15,876 bases of DNA, from positions 1 to 15,876 of the forward strand of contig JAEZJB010000245.1 in assembly GCA_023415845.1 (NCBI GenBank). The letters run 5' to 3'. Of this stretch, positions 1-7,798 are shown piece after piece (position 1 is the first letter of the stretch; each line of letters begins with the position of its first letter). This stretch comes from Chloroflexota bacterium. Its GTDB lineage: Bacteria; Chloroflexota; Chloroflexia; Thermomicrobiales; UBA6265. The notes under the pieces were generated by a model. That model ran no database searches and was not told the origin of the DNA. It saw only the letters and a program-made list of their open reading frames with translations. A program made the position numbers and the translations under genes.

Positions 1-2000
1 AGGGTGGCCGACGGCACCTGCTTCTGGAGTTCATCAAGATATGAAAGCAGGGGACCGACGAGCGAGCGGTAGGGCGACTCGATGATGACGAGCGGGACAT
101 CGGTCTTGAGCGATTCCCAGCCTTCACGCATCTGCTCGATCTCCGCCTCGTCATCCGAGATATGGACAGCGGAGACCGATTCCGAAATCGAGCGCGCATA
201 GGCGAGCGTCTGGCTGGTGATGGCATTGAGGGCGGCAACCGGCACGACCACCACGTTGGTGACATCTTCCGAGCGAGTGGGCGTGAGCGAGGAGATTTCT
301 TCGGTGGCTTCAATGTAGTGGGTGTGGATTGCCCTGAAGAGCAGGACCAGCAACGGGATGAGGAGGACGACGATCCAGGCCCCATGTGTGAATTTGGTAA
401 CGCCAACTACGGCGGCCACGATGGCTGTGGCAGTTGCGCCGACGGCGTTGATGATGCGGCCCTGATGCCAGCCGGGTTCCTTCAAGCGTTGCCAACGCAC
501 GACCATGCCGAGCTGCGAGAGGGTGAATGAGGTGAACACGCCAAGCGCGTAGAGCGGGATGAGGCGCTCGACTTCGCCGCCGAAAATGGCGAGCACTGCG
601 GCAGCCATGACAGCCAGGGTGAGGATGCCAACGGTGAAGGCCAGCCGGTCACCACGGAACGTGAAGAAACTTGGCAGGAACTTGTCCCGGGCCATGAAGT
701 AGGCGAGACGGGGGAAGTCCGAGTAGGCCGTGTTGGCGGCGAGTACCAGGATCGCCATCGTGGCCACTTGGATGAAATAGAACGCGATGTTGACGCCCCC
801 GAAGACGCTTTCTGCGATCTGGGCCACGACAGTCTGGTAGCCAGGCTCTTCCTGTGACATGGGGACCGCACCGTACTGGTGGGCCAGCCAGGTGATGCCA
901 CTGAACATAACAGCCAGAATGCCGATCATCCAACTTAGTGTGGCCCGGGCATTCTTCCATTCAGGAGGCCGGAATGCCGGCACGCCATCGGAGATCGCCT
1001 CGACCCCGGTCAGGGCAGCACACCCGGATGAGAAGGCTCGCAGGATGAGGAAAATCCCGACCGACCCGGTAACGGCGGCCGCTTCCTGCGTCGGTTCGTG
1101 GACTGGAAAGCCAGCGATGGCATTACGGGTGATCCCGATTCCCAGCATGACCGCCATGCCGAGCAGAAATACATAGGTAGGAATGGCAAAAATGGTGCCG
1201 GCTTCACTGATGCCCCGCAGGTTAAGCATGGTAACCAACAGGATCAGGATCACGCCGGTCAGCACCATGTGATCGTGGATTTCGGGAATGGCCGACACCA
1301 TGGCGGCAACGGCAGAGGAGATGCTGACGGCGACTGTCAGGACGTAATCGATCAGCAGGGCACCGCCGGCAACGAGAGCAGGGGTGTCACCCAGGTTGTC
1401 CCGCGCCACGATGTATGACCCGCCGCCGTGTGGGTAGGCCTTGATCGTCTGGCGGTAGGAAAAGCCGACGATCAGCAGGAGCAGCACGATCGCAGCCCCG
1501 ATAGGCAGGCTCAGCGAGAGGGCGCCGAGTCCGGCTATGAGCAGAATGCGGAGGATTTCTTCGGTGGCATAGGCTACCGACGAAAGGGCGTCGGAGGAAA
1601 GAACCGCGAGCGCTTTGGTGTTGCTCAGCCGCTCGTGCGCACTTGCGGCGGTTGTCAGGGGCTGGCCGATGATGAAGCGCTTGAGCCGAGTGAACGACTG
1701 CTGGACCGGGCCACGGCCGCTGCTGGCTTCCTCGCCCGCCACCAGGTAGCCGGGCGCCCGCCGCTGAAACTCGGAGGCCCGTGGAGCGCGAACGACCTTG
1801 ACGTAGCGATCGCCGACGTGCGTTCCTCGAACACTCGTTTTGCCTTCGAGGTTCGGGTTGACCTGGGGACCTTTGGGGCGTGGCGCCTTGACGCGTGGTT
1901 TCGACGGCGATGGGACGTCGATGAGCGGATCGTCGCCGCTATCGACTGGGGACGAAGAGGGACTCGAAGGGACGGAACGCTCAGGCTCCTGATCTGCCAC
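1..2000 (-). CDS. kimA: KimA-type potassium/proton symporter (APC superfamily), 3' end cut by window edge
   Basis: This open frame reads from a GTG at 2000 off the left edge (666 codons seen). Signature stretches match Bacillus KimA (YdaO) closely and in order: KRFIIGQPL, ALAVLSSDALSSVAYATEE, SYRQTIKAYPHGGGSYIVA, a FSSGCAALTGVEAIS stretch, VLAANTAYSDFPRLAYFMA and LIPLYALGVFTSFTLSQ. They are followed by a soluble C-terminal domain (VVVVPVA, HISDDE, SPYRSLVGPL). The family imports K+ with protons across the membrane as a dimer, and the cytoplasmic tail mediates nucleotide control in Bacillus. About 50-60 residues are probably missing. The GTG at 2000 is chosen because GAGGT lies 7 nt upstream; the in-frame stop is at 2088-2090, and GTG at 2036 is the alternative. 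The first ~100 residues are a Pro/Ser-rich extension absent from Bacillus KimA. The gene is divergent from the surface-protein gene. Family assignment is firm; substrate is by homology. Confidence 0.88.
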   Translation of the reverse strand, partial: MADQEPERSVPSSPSSSPVDSGDDPLIDVPSPSKPRVKAPRPKGPQVNPNLEGKTSVRGTHVGDRYVKVVRAPRASEFQRRAPGYLVAGEEASSGRGPVQQSFTRLKRFIIGQPLTTAASAHERLSNTKALAVLSSDALSSVAYATEEILRILLIAGLGALSLSLPIGAAIVLLLLIVGFSYRQTIKAYPHGGGSYIVARDNLGDTPALVAGGALLIDYVLTVAVSISSAVAAMVSAIPEIHDHMVLTGVILILLVTMLNLRGISEAGTIFAIPTYVFLLGMAVMLGIGITRNAIAGFPVHEPTQEAAAVTGSVGIFLILRAFSSGCAALTGVEAISDGVPAFRPPEWKNARATLSWMIGILAVMFSGITWLAHQYGAVPMSQEEPGYQTVVAQIAESVFGGVNIAFYFIQVATMAILVLAANTAYSDFPRLAYFMARDKFLPSFFTFRGDRLAFTVGILTLAVMAAAVLAIFGGEVERLIPLYALGVFTSFTLSQLGMVVRWQRLKEPGWHQGRIINAVGATATAIVAAVVGVTKFTHGAWIVVLLIPLLVLLFRAIHTHYIEATEEISSLTPTRSEDVTNVVVVPVAALNAITSQTLAYARSISESVSAVHISDDEAEIEQMREGWESLKTDVPLVIIESPYRSLVGPLLSYLDELQKQVPSAT

Positions 2001-2509
2001 GGTGACTACCTCGGCCGCGGATGGGTGCGGCGTCACTGGTTCCCGGACGTCGAGGAAAGAAAGACGGGACGCCGGGAATCCTGATGCTTACCAGTCATTC
2101 AACGTACATCCCGATCGGCACGGTGCCGGGGGAACAAACGACCAGTTGGCACGGTTCGGCGCGAAGGTGGAGGCGCGAATCGGAGGCTCAACGGAGCGGA
2201 ATACTACTGCGTACCCCTGTCCAAGACAATGTGCCGCCGACTCGAGGGAGTCAAGCGGGCCACAGGATGCGGAGTAGCCGCCCCTAGCGAGACCCCAGGG
2301 GACGGATCACCGAGACGAACCGTGACGATGTCGAGGCGCGGGGATCTTGCCTGAACGCAGTGTACGTATACTTGTAGCGATACAGGGCATTGGCTCCTGC
2401 CGAAACCTTGACTGAATACGACGCGTTCGAACGAACACAGCCTGCAGCATTCCGGGCAGGATTGGTAGTCCCCTGCAATCGTCGGGGGAGGTGGGAAGAG
2501 GACCGTGCC
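2001..2509. other. Divergent intergenic region between kimA and the surface-protein gene
   Basis: No convincing gene lies in these ~510 bases; the open frames in it lack family matches and ribosome binding sites. It must hold the promoters of two divergent genes. The best -10-like hexamer on the plus strand is TATACT at 2367-2372, but a good -35 at 16-18 bp is missing (TTGCCT at 2347-2352 leaves only 14 bp). The ribosome binding site of the plus-strand gene (GAAGAGGA) sits just before 2510. I found no c-di-AMP riboswitch I could defend, although that element controls kimA in Bacillus. Confidence 0.4.
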
Positions 2510-5272
2510 ATGAATCATCGACCGTTCCGACTGCTCCGGCATCCCATCATGGCGCTTGCCGCGCTGATGATGGTGGTAGGAGTGGTCACTCCGGCTTTCG
2601 CCGGCCCAATGGCGACGAGTAGTCCGGATGGCATTGCGCAGGACGGTGCCACAGCCGTGATTGAGCTCACCGCGTTTAGCTGTGAGCCCGGCTCGGTGCC
2701 TGTGGCGGCATCCCTGACACCCAGCGAGACGGCCGACATTTGTTCCGAGCCGGCTGCGGGCGTCGACTTCCATCTCCTGCAGGGTGACGTGGACACCACG
2801 ATCCCGACCGATGCGCAAGGAAGCGTCAGGTTCGATTTTTCTGGTGGGGACGTGGTCAGGTTCTTTGCCGGAGTGCCGCTTGAAGCCGACGAGGCCCTGT
2901 ACTGCACCAGCGGTCCGGCAAGCGAAGATTCCTTCCAGGCCGTCACGGTCGACGAGACCGGTGTCTCCACCTTCGATACGACAAGCGTGACCCAGTACAC
3001 CTGCTTCTGGTACACGGCTGCGCAGCCAAGCGCGGTATCAACCGAGATCTCCGCCAATGACGTCCCGGAAGCGTCCAGTCTTGAGCTTTTTGCCTTTGAC
3101 TGCACGGCCGACGTGGTTACCGACCCCTCCACTGCGAGCTACGACGATCTCGTCTCCAAATGTACCGTCAGGTCGGACGGCGTCACCTTCCACCTCAATA
3201 CCGGTGATGTGAACCTGGAGGAGATCACCAACCAGGACGGCCAGACCTCGTTCTCCTACCCTCCGGGCGCCGAGGTCGACTTCTATGCCGACGTACCGCT
3301 GGAGTCGATGGAGCAGCTCTACTGCAGTGCGGCGCAGGGAATGCCAGAGCGCCTCGAGCGGGACAACGAGGGCGTTTTCCATTGGGCCAATGACACGGTG
3401 GAGGCGCGAACCTGCAGTTGGTTTCTGGTAGAGCAGCAGGCCATCGCCGACCAATCGACGGAAATTCCGGCCACGGAGGCGCCGGCCGATATTTCGCCGA
3501 CCCAGGACGTGAGTGCCGCCCAGACAGAAGATGGTGGCCAGATCGAGATCAGTGCGGTCACCTGCCCAACGTCCTTCGATCCGGAAACCGCTGGCAGTGA
3601 TCTCGCCACCCTCGCCGAGAACTGCACCGAAGCGGTATCCGGCGTTTCGTTCACCCTTGGCGACGGTAGTGGGTGGACAAGCGTGCTGGTGAGTAGCGCC
3701 AGCGAGTCACTTGTCTGGTCGGGACTCGAACCGGGCACTTATACCCTGATCAGTTCCGTGCCGCTGGAGTCCGCGACCGAGTACCTCGCCTGCCAGGCCG
3801 ATGGTGGCGCTCCGTACCAGAAGGAGTTCACGGCTCAGGGAGTGACGAGCTTCCTTGACCTTGAAACGGAGCATATTTCCTGCACCTGGTACATCGTTCC
3901 GGAAAATCTGCGGGGCGACGAAACCGGTGCGTCACTGGTGATTCACCTTGCAGCCTGTCCGGCGGGCTTCGACGGAAGCGACCCCTTCGAAACCTGCCAC
4001 AGTCATGGCCTTGATGGGTACGACTTCACGCTGGACGGTCCGGATGGTGCGCAAACGGCGGCGACCGCCATCATGCAGGAAGATGGTCCCGGGGTTGTCT
4101 CGTTCACCAGTCTGCCGGCCGGTGACTACAGCGTGACTGGAGGCCCGCCAGGCGACTTCGGCCGGGTATCGCTTTTCTGTTCCACGCAGCCCGACAATGG
4201 CCAGCCCAATTATGCGCTTGACGGTATGGTCGCAACGGTGTCGCTGGGCGAGAACGAGCACGTGCTGTGTGACTGGTATTTCATTCCGGACAACAGCGGC
4301 GAGCCGACGGTAACGCCCACGCAGACGGCGACGCCAGCACCGGCTCGGGCCGAAATTCTGGTCACGCTCTTCGCCTGCCCAAGCGGTACGTCGGGTTCAT
4401 GGAGTGGCGCCAGCCTGGCTACGCTGTCGTCTGACTGCGCAGAGAAGATCAACGATGTCACCTTCCGACTCGGCGCGCCGAGCGGTGTCCCGATCTCTGC
4501 TGCTACTGGTGTGTCTGGCGACGGGGCCGTGCGCTTCTACGATCTGTTGCCGGGGGATCTGTCGCTGACACCAACGCTGCCCTCCACATTGCGCAGTCTG
4601 GCCGTGTTCTGTTCGATTGACGGTGGCGAAACGTACCAGAAAGCGCTTGCCAATGGGGGAACTACCTTCGTCGATGTCGATGGGGAGTCGATTGCGTGTA
4701 GCTGGTTTGCCGTCAAGCACGAAGGCGGCACTGGTGGCGGCGATACCGGTTCGATCACTGTGAGGGAGTACCTGTGTGACAAGGATCGCGCACAGATCAG
4801 TGACTGGGATGCGGAGTGCACGCCTGGCTCCACCGGGACAACCTTTACCGTTGCGAACACCAGCAACGGTGACGCCAAGACCGGAACTCCCAACAAGGAT
4901 GGTGTGGTCGTCTTCTCCGGTTTACCTGATGGTCATTACACCCTCACTCAGGGGACAGGTATCTGGTGCCGAGCCGTGGCGGATCGCGTTGACAACCAGA
5001 GTCGGGTGATCGTTCAGGGGGGCGGGAATACCGATGTCGTGCTCTACCAGTGCAACGCCATCGACAACCTGCCGGTGACCGGCACCGGGGCCGCGCTGCC
5101 GGGTCTGCCGGGTGGGGGTGGTTCCGGAACCGCGGTCACTCCGCTGGCCACGCTCGGAGCGATATTCCCGATCGTGACGTTGTTGGCCTGGAGGTGGGCA
5201 TTGAATCGGCCCGGGCAGGTGGTTGTGGAACGTGGATTGTCGGGCAGGAGCTGGAAGCATCGGTATCGGTAG
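2510..5272 (+). CDS. Secreted six-repeat cysteine-rich surface protein with C-terminal LPVTG sorting signal
   Basis: The protein has 920 residues. ATG 2510 is chosen because GAAGAGGA precedes it and a classical signal peptide follows (Arg-rich start, hydrophobic core, AFA/GP cleavage near residue 31); an upstream in-frame TTG at 2390 would bury this signal. The mature part is six modules of about 105 residues, starting at Cys58, 198, 352, 483, 623 and 756. Each begins with a beta-strand ending in Cys (such as LTAFSC). A second Cys, an Fx(L/V) strand, a G-x-Y/L-x-L turn and a third Cys follow; five end in C-x-W-[YF] and the sixth in a plain YQC. Thr/Pro- and Gly-rich linkers separate the later modules. 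The C-terminus has LPVTG (854-858), a Gly-rich spacer, a membrane segment (~876-899) and a basic tail ending KHRYR, the architecture of a sortase substrate. The modules resemble SpaA/prealbumin-like Ig folds in rhythm, but I cannot name the family. Ligand unknown. Confidence 0.87.
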   Translation: MNHRPFRLLRHPIMALAALMMVVGVVTPAFAGPMATSSPDGIAQDGATAVIELTAFSCEPGSVPVAASLTPSETADICSEPAAGVDFHLLQGDVDTTIPTDAQGSVRFDFSGGDVVRFFAGVPLEADEALYCTSGPASEDSFQAVTVDETGVSTFDTTSVTQYTCFWYTAAQPSAVSTEISANDVPEASSLELFAFDCTADVVTDPSTASYDDLVSKCTVRSDGVTFHLNTGDVNLEEITNQDGQTSFSYPPGAEVDFYADVPLESMEQLYCSAAQGMPERLERDNEGVFHWANDTVEARTCSWFLVEQQAIADQSTEIPATEAPADISPTQDVSAAQTEDGGQIEISAVTCPTSFDPETAGSDLATLAENCTEAVSGVSFTLGDGSGWTSVLVSSASESLVWSGLEPGTYTLISSVPLESATEYLACQADGGAPYQKEFTAQGVTSFLDLETEHISCTWYIVPENLRGDETGASLVIHLAACPAGFDGSDPFETCHSHGLDGYDFTLDGPDGAQTAATAIMQEDGPGVVSFTSLPAGDYSVTGGPPGDFGRVSLFCSTQPDNGQPNYALDGMVATVSLGENEHVLCDWYFIPDNSGEPTVTPTQTATPAPARAEILVTLFACPSGTSGSWSGASLATLSSDCAEKINDVTFRLGAPSGVPISAATGVSGDGAVRFYDLLPGDLSLTPTLPSTLRSLAVFCSIDGGETYQKALANGGTTFVDVDGESIACSWFAVKHEGGTGGGDTGSITVREYLCDKDRAQISDWDAECTPGSTGTTFTVANTSNGDAKTGTPNKDGVVVFSGLPDGHYTLTQGTGIWCRAVADRVDNQSRVIVQGGGNTDVVLYQCNAIDNLPVTGTGAALPGLPGGGGSGTAVTPLATLGAIFPIVTLLAWRWALNRPGQVVVERGLSGRSWKHRYR

Positions 5273-5435
5273 GTCTGGAGACAGATGGACATGGGGTCGT
5301 GCATGCGGCTGGCCGTTGCTGACGTATCATTTCTTCTGTCGACACTCGTGCCTGGAATCAACGCCAATCCATTCTGCCAAGCAATCTCTTCGCTGGCTGG
5401 CACGACCCGAATCTGATTGGATCAGGACAATATCA

Positions 5436-6353
5436 ATGCCGCGAATGACGAGACGAGGTTTCATTGCCGGGGCGGTGGCTTCCGGAGCGGTTGTCGCTTC
5501 TTTCGGTCATCTGGCCGCCAACAGTGGCAACCAGTTGCCGGTGTGGGGAGAAGGCAGCGGGACTCTGCAGGCGGGACCGTTGGGCGTCAACGCCGCCAAT
5601 GATCCAGGCCAGATTCCGGTCGCGATGCGTATCCCGGACGCTGGAGTCGATGCAGAAGTCGAGCGACAGCAGATTGTCGACGGGCAGATGCTCGACCCGA
5701 CTGGCCCCTGGGTTGTCGCATGGTACGAGCAGACCGCGCGAGTGGGCGCCATAGGCAATTGTGTGGCGGCAGGGCACGTCGACTACTGGGGCGTGGGACC
5801 GTCGGTGTTCTATGACCTGGCGGACGTGCCGGAGGGAGCGCTGATCGACGTCACAGGCAAGGACGGCACCGTCTATACCTATGCGGTCACGAGTGTGCGC
5901 CGGGTCGATATCACCCAACTCACCGTTGAAGAACTCAATGGACCAGACATCGTCGGTCATACTCATTACCCGGCGCTGACCCTGATCACCTGTGGCGGCA
6001 CATTTACCGGCGAAGAGTACCTGGAGCGGGACATCATTCGGGGTGAACTCGTTTCAGTGCAGCGTGCCAGTGAAGAGGATCAGAATGGCGGCGAGGCAGT
6101 AGGCGACAGTCCGTCGGACCCGGCCACTGAGGCGGCAGACGATGCCGCCGAAACTGGCACGGTCAATAACGATGGGGTGAACCTTCGATCTGATGCCAGC
6201 ACCGGAGCGGATGTCGTGAAAGTACTCGCCGCAGGCACGACCGTGACCATCGTTGGCGAGCCGGTCGAGGCGGACGGTTACACCTGGTTAGCGGTCGAAC
6301 TGGAAGATGGTACGGCTGGCTGGGTGGTTGAGGACTTCATTACGCGCGGTTGA
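5436..6353 (+). CDS. Sortase (class E/F-like) with Tat-like leader and C-terminal SH3b domain
   Basis: The protein has 305 residues. ATG 5436 is preceded by AGGA 8 nt upstream, and the frame upstream has no fitting start. The leader MPRMTRRGFIAGAVASG carries a twin-arginine motif (TRRGFI) and a hydrophobic stretch that may stay as an anchor. Residues ~60-207 are a sortase domain with the full triad: His114 in AAGHVDY, Cys186 in TLITCGG and Arg198 in YLERDII. The enzyme should cleave an LPxTG-like signal between Thr and Gly and transfer the protein to an envelope acceptor. The gene 163 bp upstream encodes such a substrate (LPVTG). An acidic linker (~210-240) joins the catalytic domain to a bacterial SH3 domain (~241-303: NNDGVNLRSDAS, then WLAVELEDGTAGWVVEDF), a fold usually involved in binding peptidoglycan or cell-wall peptides. 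The His-Cys-Arg set makes the sortase call secure; the class is less certain. Confidence 0.92.
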   Translation: MPRMTRRGFIAGAVASGAVVASFGHLAANSGNQLPVWGEGSGTLQAGPLGVNAANDPGQIPVAMRIPDAGVDAEVERQQIVDGQMLDPTGPWVVAWYEQTARVGAIGNCVAAGHVDYWGVGPSVFYDLADVPEGALIDVTGKDGTVYTYAVTSVRRVDITQLTVEELNGPDIVGHTHYPALTLITCGGTFTGEEYLERDIIRGELVSVQRASEEDQNGGEAVGDSPSDPATEAADDAAETGTVNNDGVNLRSDASTGADVVKVLAAGTTVTIVGEPVEADGYTWLAVELEDGTAGWVVEDFITRG

Positions 6354-6378
6354 TGCTCACGCGTTCTCGCCCACTTTG

Positions 6379-6410
6379 ACACCCCGAGCCGATAATTCGG
6401 CTCGGGGTGT
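6379..6410. terminator. Perfect 14-bp hairpin between convergent sortase and aspS genes
   Basis: ACACCCCGAGCCGA (6379-6392) pairs perfectly with TCGGCTCGGGGTGT (6397-6410) around a TAAT loop. It lies 25 bp after the sortase stop and 44 bp beyond the aspS stop, so it probably ends transcription from both sides. No T-run follows on either strand, so intrinsic termination is inferred from position and stem strength only. Confidence 0.75.
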
Positions 6411-6454
6411 TGGCGTAGCGGCACGGTGCCACGGCCTGTCGTCTTTGAGGGACA

Positions 6455-7798
6455 TCATGGCGCGAGGCGGTGAAGGTCGCGCGGGAAGAGCGTTGTTTCT
6501 CGCACGTTGGCGATGTTGACCATGCGCGCCACGAAACGCTCCAGGCCCAATGCGAATCCTCCGTGTGGGGGCATGCCGGTTGCGAATGCCTGCAGGTATC
6601 CCGCAAATCCTGTCGCATCGATTCCACGCGCAGCGAGTGCCGCCCGATAGTCCTCGATTCGGTGCAGGCGTTGCCCGCCGGTAACAATCTCCAACCCACG
6701 GAACAGGAGATCGAACGAATTGGACCACTGCGGCCGTGCCGGGTCCGGGTGCGTGTAGAAGGGCCGTTTTGCCATCGGATAGCCGGTGACGAAGAGCCAG
6801 TCGGACCCATGTTCGCGGAGCGCCCACTCACCCAGCCAGCGTTCGTGGGCCGGTGCGAGGTCAGGTTCCTGCGTGACATCCTCGCCGGTTGCCGTGGAGA
6901 TCATGTCCAGGGCGGTCGTGAAGTGCAGATGTGGAATTTGCGCCGGAACGTCGGGCATGGTGAAGGATGGAAACTGCCGTTCCAGACCAAGGGCTGAGCC
7001 AGCGGTCACCATGCCGCGAATCACGGCGGTCGTCATTTCCATCACGTCGTAGTGGTCTTGAATGAACCCCATCTCGGCGTCAAGCGACATGAACTGGTTG
7101 AGGTGGCGGGCGGTGTCATGTGGTTCGGCCCGGAACGCCGGAGCGGTTTCGAAGACACGCTCAAGCGCGCCGACCATTACCTGTTTGTAGAGTTGCGGAC
7201 TCTGGGCCAGATAGGCGAGCTGCCCAAAATAGTCCACGGTGAAGACGTTGGCGCCACCTTCCGGCGTCGTGCCGATGATCTTCGGGGTGGCAATCTCGGT
7301 GAATCGCTCTGCGCGGAGGGTCGAGCGGAAGCCATCAACCACCGCAGCCGTAAGCCGCTGGATCGCGATTCGACGTGGATGGCGGAGGCTTACGGCTGCG
7401 TTATCGAGCAGGGTAGGCAACTGGGCCACCAGCTCTGGTTTATACAATTCCAGGGGTGTTTCCGAACTGGTCGCACTGATCACCTCGATGACGGGGTCGT
7501 GTAGCTCGACGCCTCCAGGCGCCTGCGGCACCGCCCGGACCGTTCCCTGGATGGCGATGACTGATTCGTGAGGCAGTGTCTCGACTGTTGCGCGCGACGC
7601 CTCATCGGTAACGACCACCTGGGCAAGCCCGGATGCGTCGCGGACGATGAGAAAACACACGGACTTCAGCGACCGTCGATGATGTAACCAGCCACGAATA
7701 GTTACGCGCCGATCAGCATGCTCATGCAACTGGTCGATCCATGCACGGGCAGGATATGGAGCCGACGACAACCGGGGATGGAGAAGTTGGGAAGACAC
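6455..7798 (-). CDS. aspS: Aspartyl-tRNA synthetase, archaeal/Deinococcus type, possibly non-discriminating (Asp/Asn)
   Basis: A class II synthetase of 447 residues, the length of archaeal-type AspRS and much shorter than the ~590-residue bacterial type. It has an N-terminal anticodon-binding OB fold (~30-110, GWLHHRRSLKSVCFLIVRD). The catalytic core contains QSPQLYKQ (199-206), motif 2 (FRAEPHDTARHLNQF, then SLDAEMGF, 222-245), GGQRLHRIEDY (374-384) and motif 3 (GFALGLERF, ending NVRETTLFPRD, 414-441). It charges tRNA-Asp; relatives in bacteria lacking AsnRS also make Asp-tRNA-Asn for amidation by GatCAB. GTG 7798 is the start because AAGGAG lies 6 nt upstream; a longer reading to 7888 would translate through the T-box antiterminator. 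The leader carries a T-box whose likely specifier is Asn, supporting the relaxed-specificity reading. Identity to the AspRS family is firm; tRNA specificity is inferred. Confidence 0.93.
   Translation of the reverse strand: MSSQLLHPRLSSAPYPARAWIDQLHEHADRRVTIRGWLHHRRSLKSVCFLIVRDASGLAQVVVTDEASRATVETLPHESVIAIQGTVRAVPQAPGGVELHDPVIEVISATSSETPLELYKPELVAQLPTLLDNAAVSLRHPRRIAIQRLTAAVVDGFRSTLRAERFTEIATPKIIGTTPEGGANVFTVDYFGQLAYLAQSPQLYKQVMVGALERVFETAPAFRAEPHDTARHLNQFMSLDAEMGFIQDHYDVMEMTTAVIRGMVTAGSALGLERQFPSFTMPDVPAQIPHLHFTTALDMISTATGEDVTQEPDLAPAHERWLGEWALREHGSDWLFVTGYPMAKRPFYTHPDPARPQWSNSFDLLFRGLEIVTGGQRLHRIEDYRAALAARGIDATGFAGYLQAFATGMPPHGGFALGLERFVARMVNIANVRETTLFPRDLHRLAP

Noticed and set aside
1428..2084. 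218-residue open frame on the plus strand
   Set aside because: Lies opposite the kimA frame; composition follows the GC-rich antisense and no motif is seen.
2111..2260. Possible c-di-AMP (ydaO) riboswitch on the plus strand (GGGGGAAC, later GCGAATCGG)
   Set aside because: Two short look-alike pieces only, separated by far more than usual; the conserved 3' part with the CAGCUAAC-type segment is absent, and the strand is wrong for kimA. A covariance search with RF00379 would settle it.
2390..2509. Longer start (TTG at 2390) for the surface protein
   Set aside because: It would place 40 polar residues ahead of a textbook signal peptide; ATG 2510 has a good Shine-Dalgarno sequence.
2204..2818. 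204-residue open frame on the minus strand over the intergenic region and signal peptide of the surface protein
   Set aside because: Overlaps the start of a clear secreted protein, has no ribosome binding site and no recognisable motif.
5223..5435. Longer sortase reading from GTG 5223
   Set aside because: It overlaps the end of the surface-protein gene in another frame and buries the Tat-like leader; ATG 5436 has its own AGGA.
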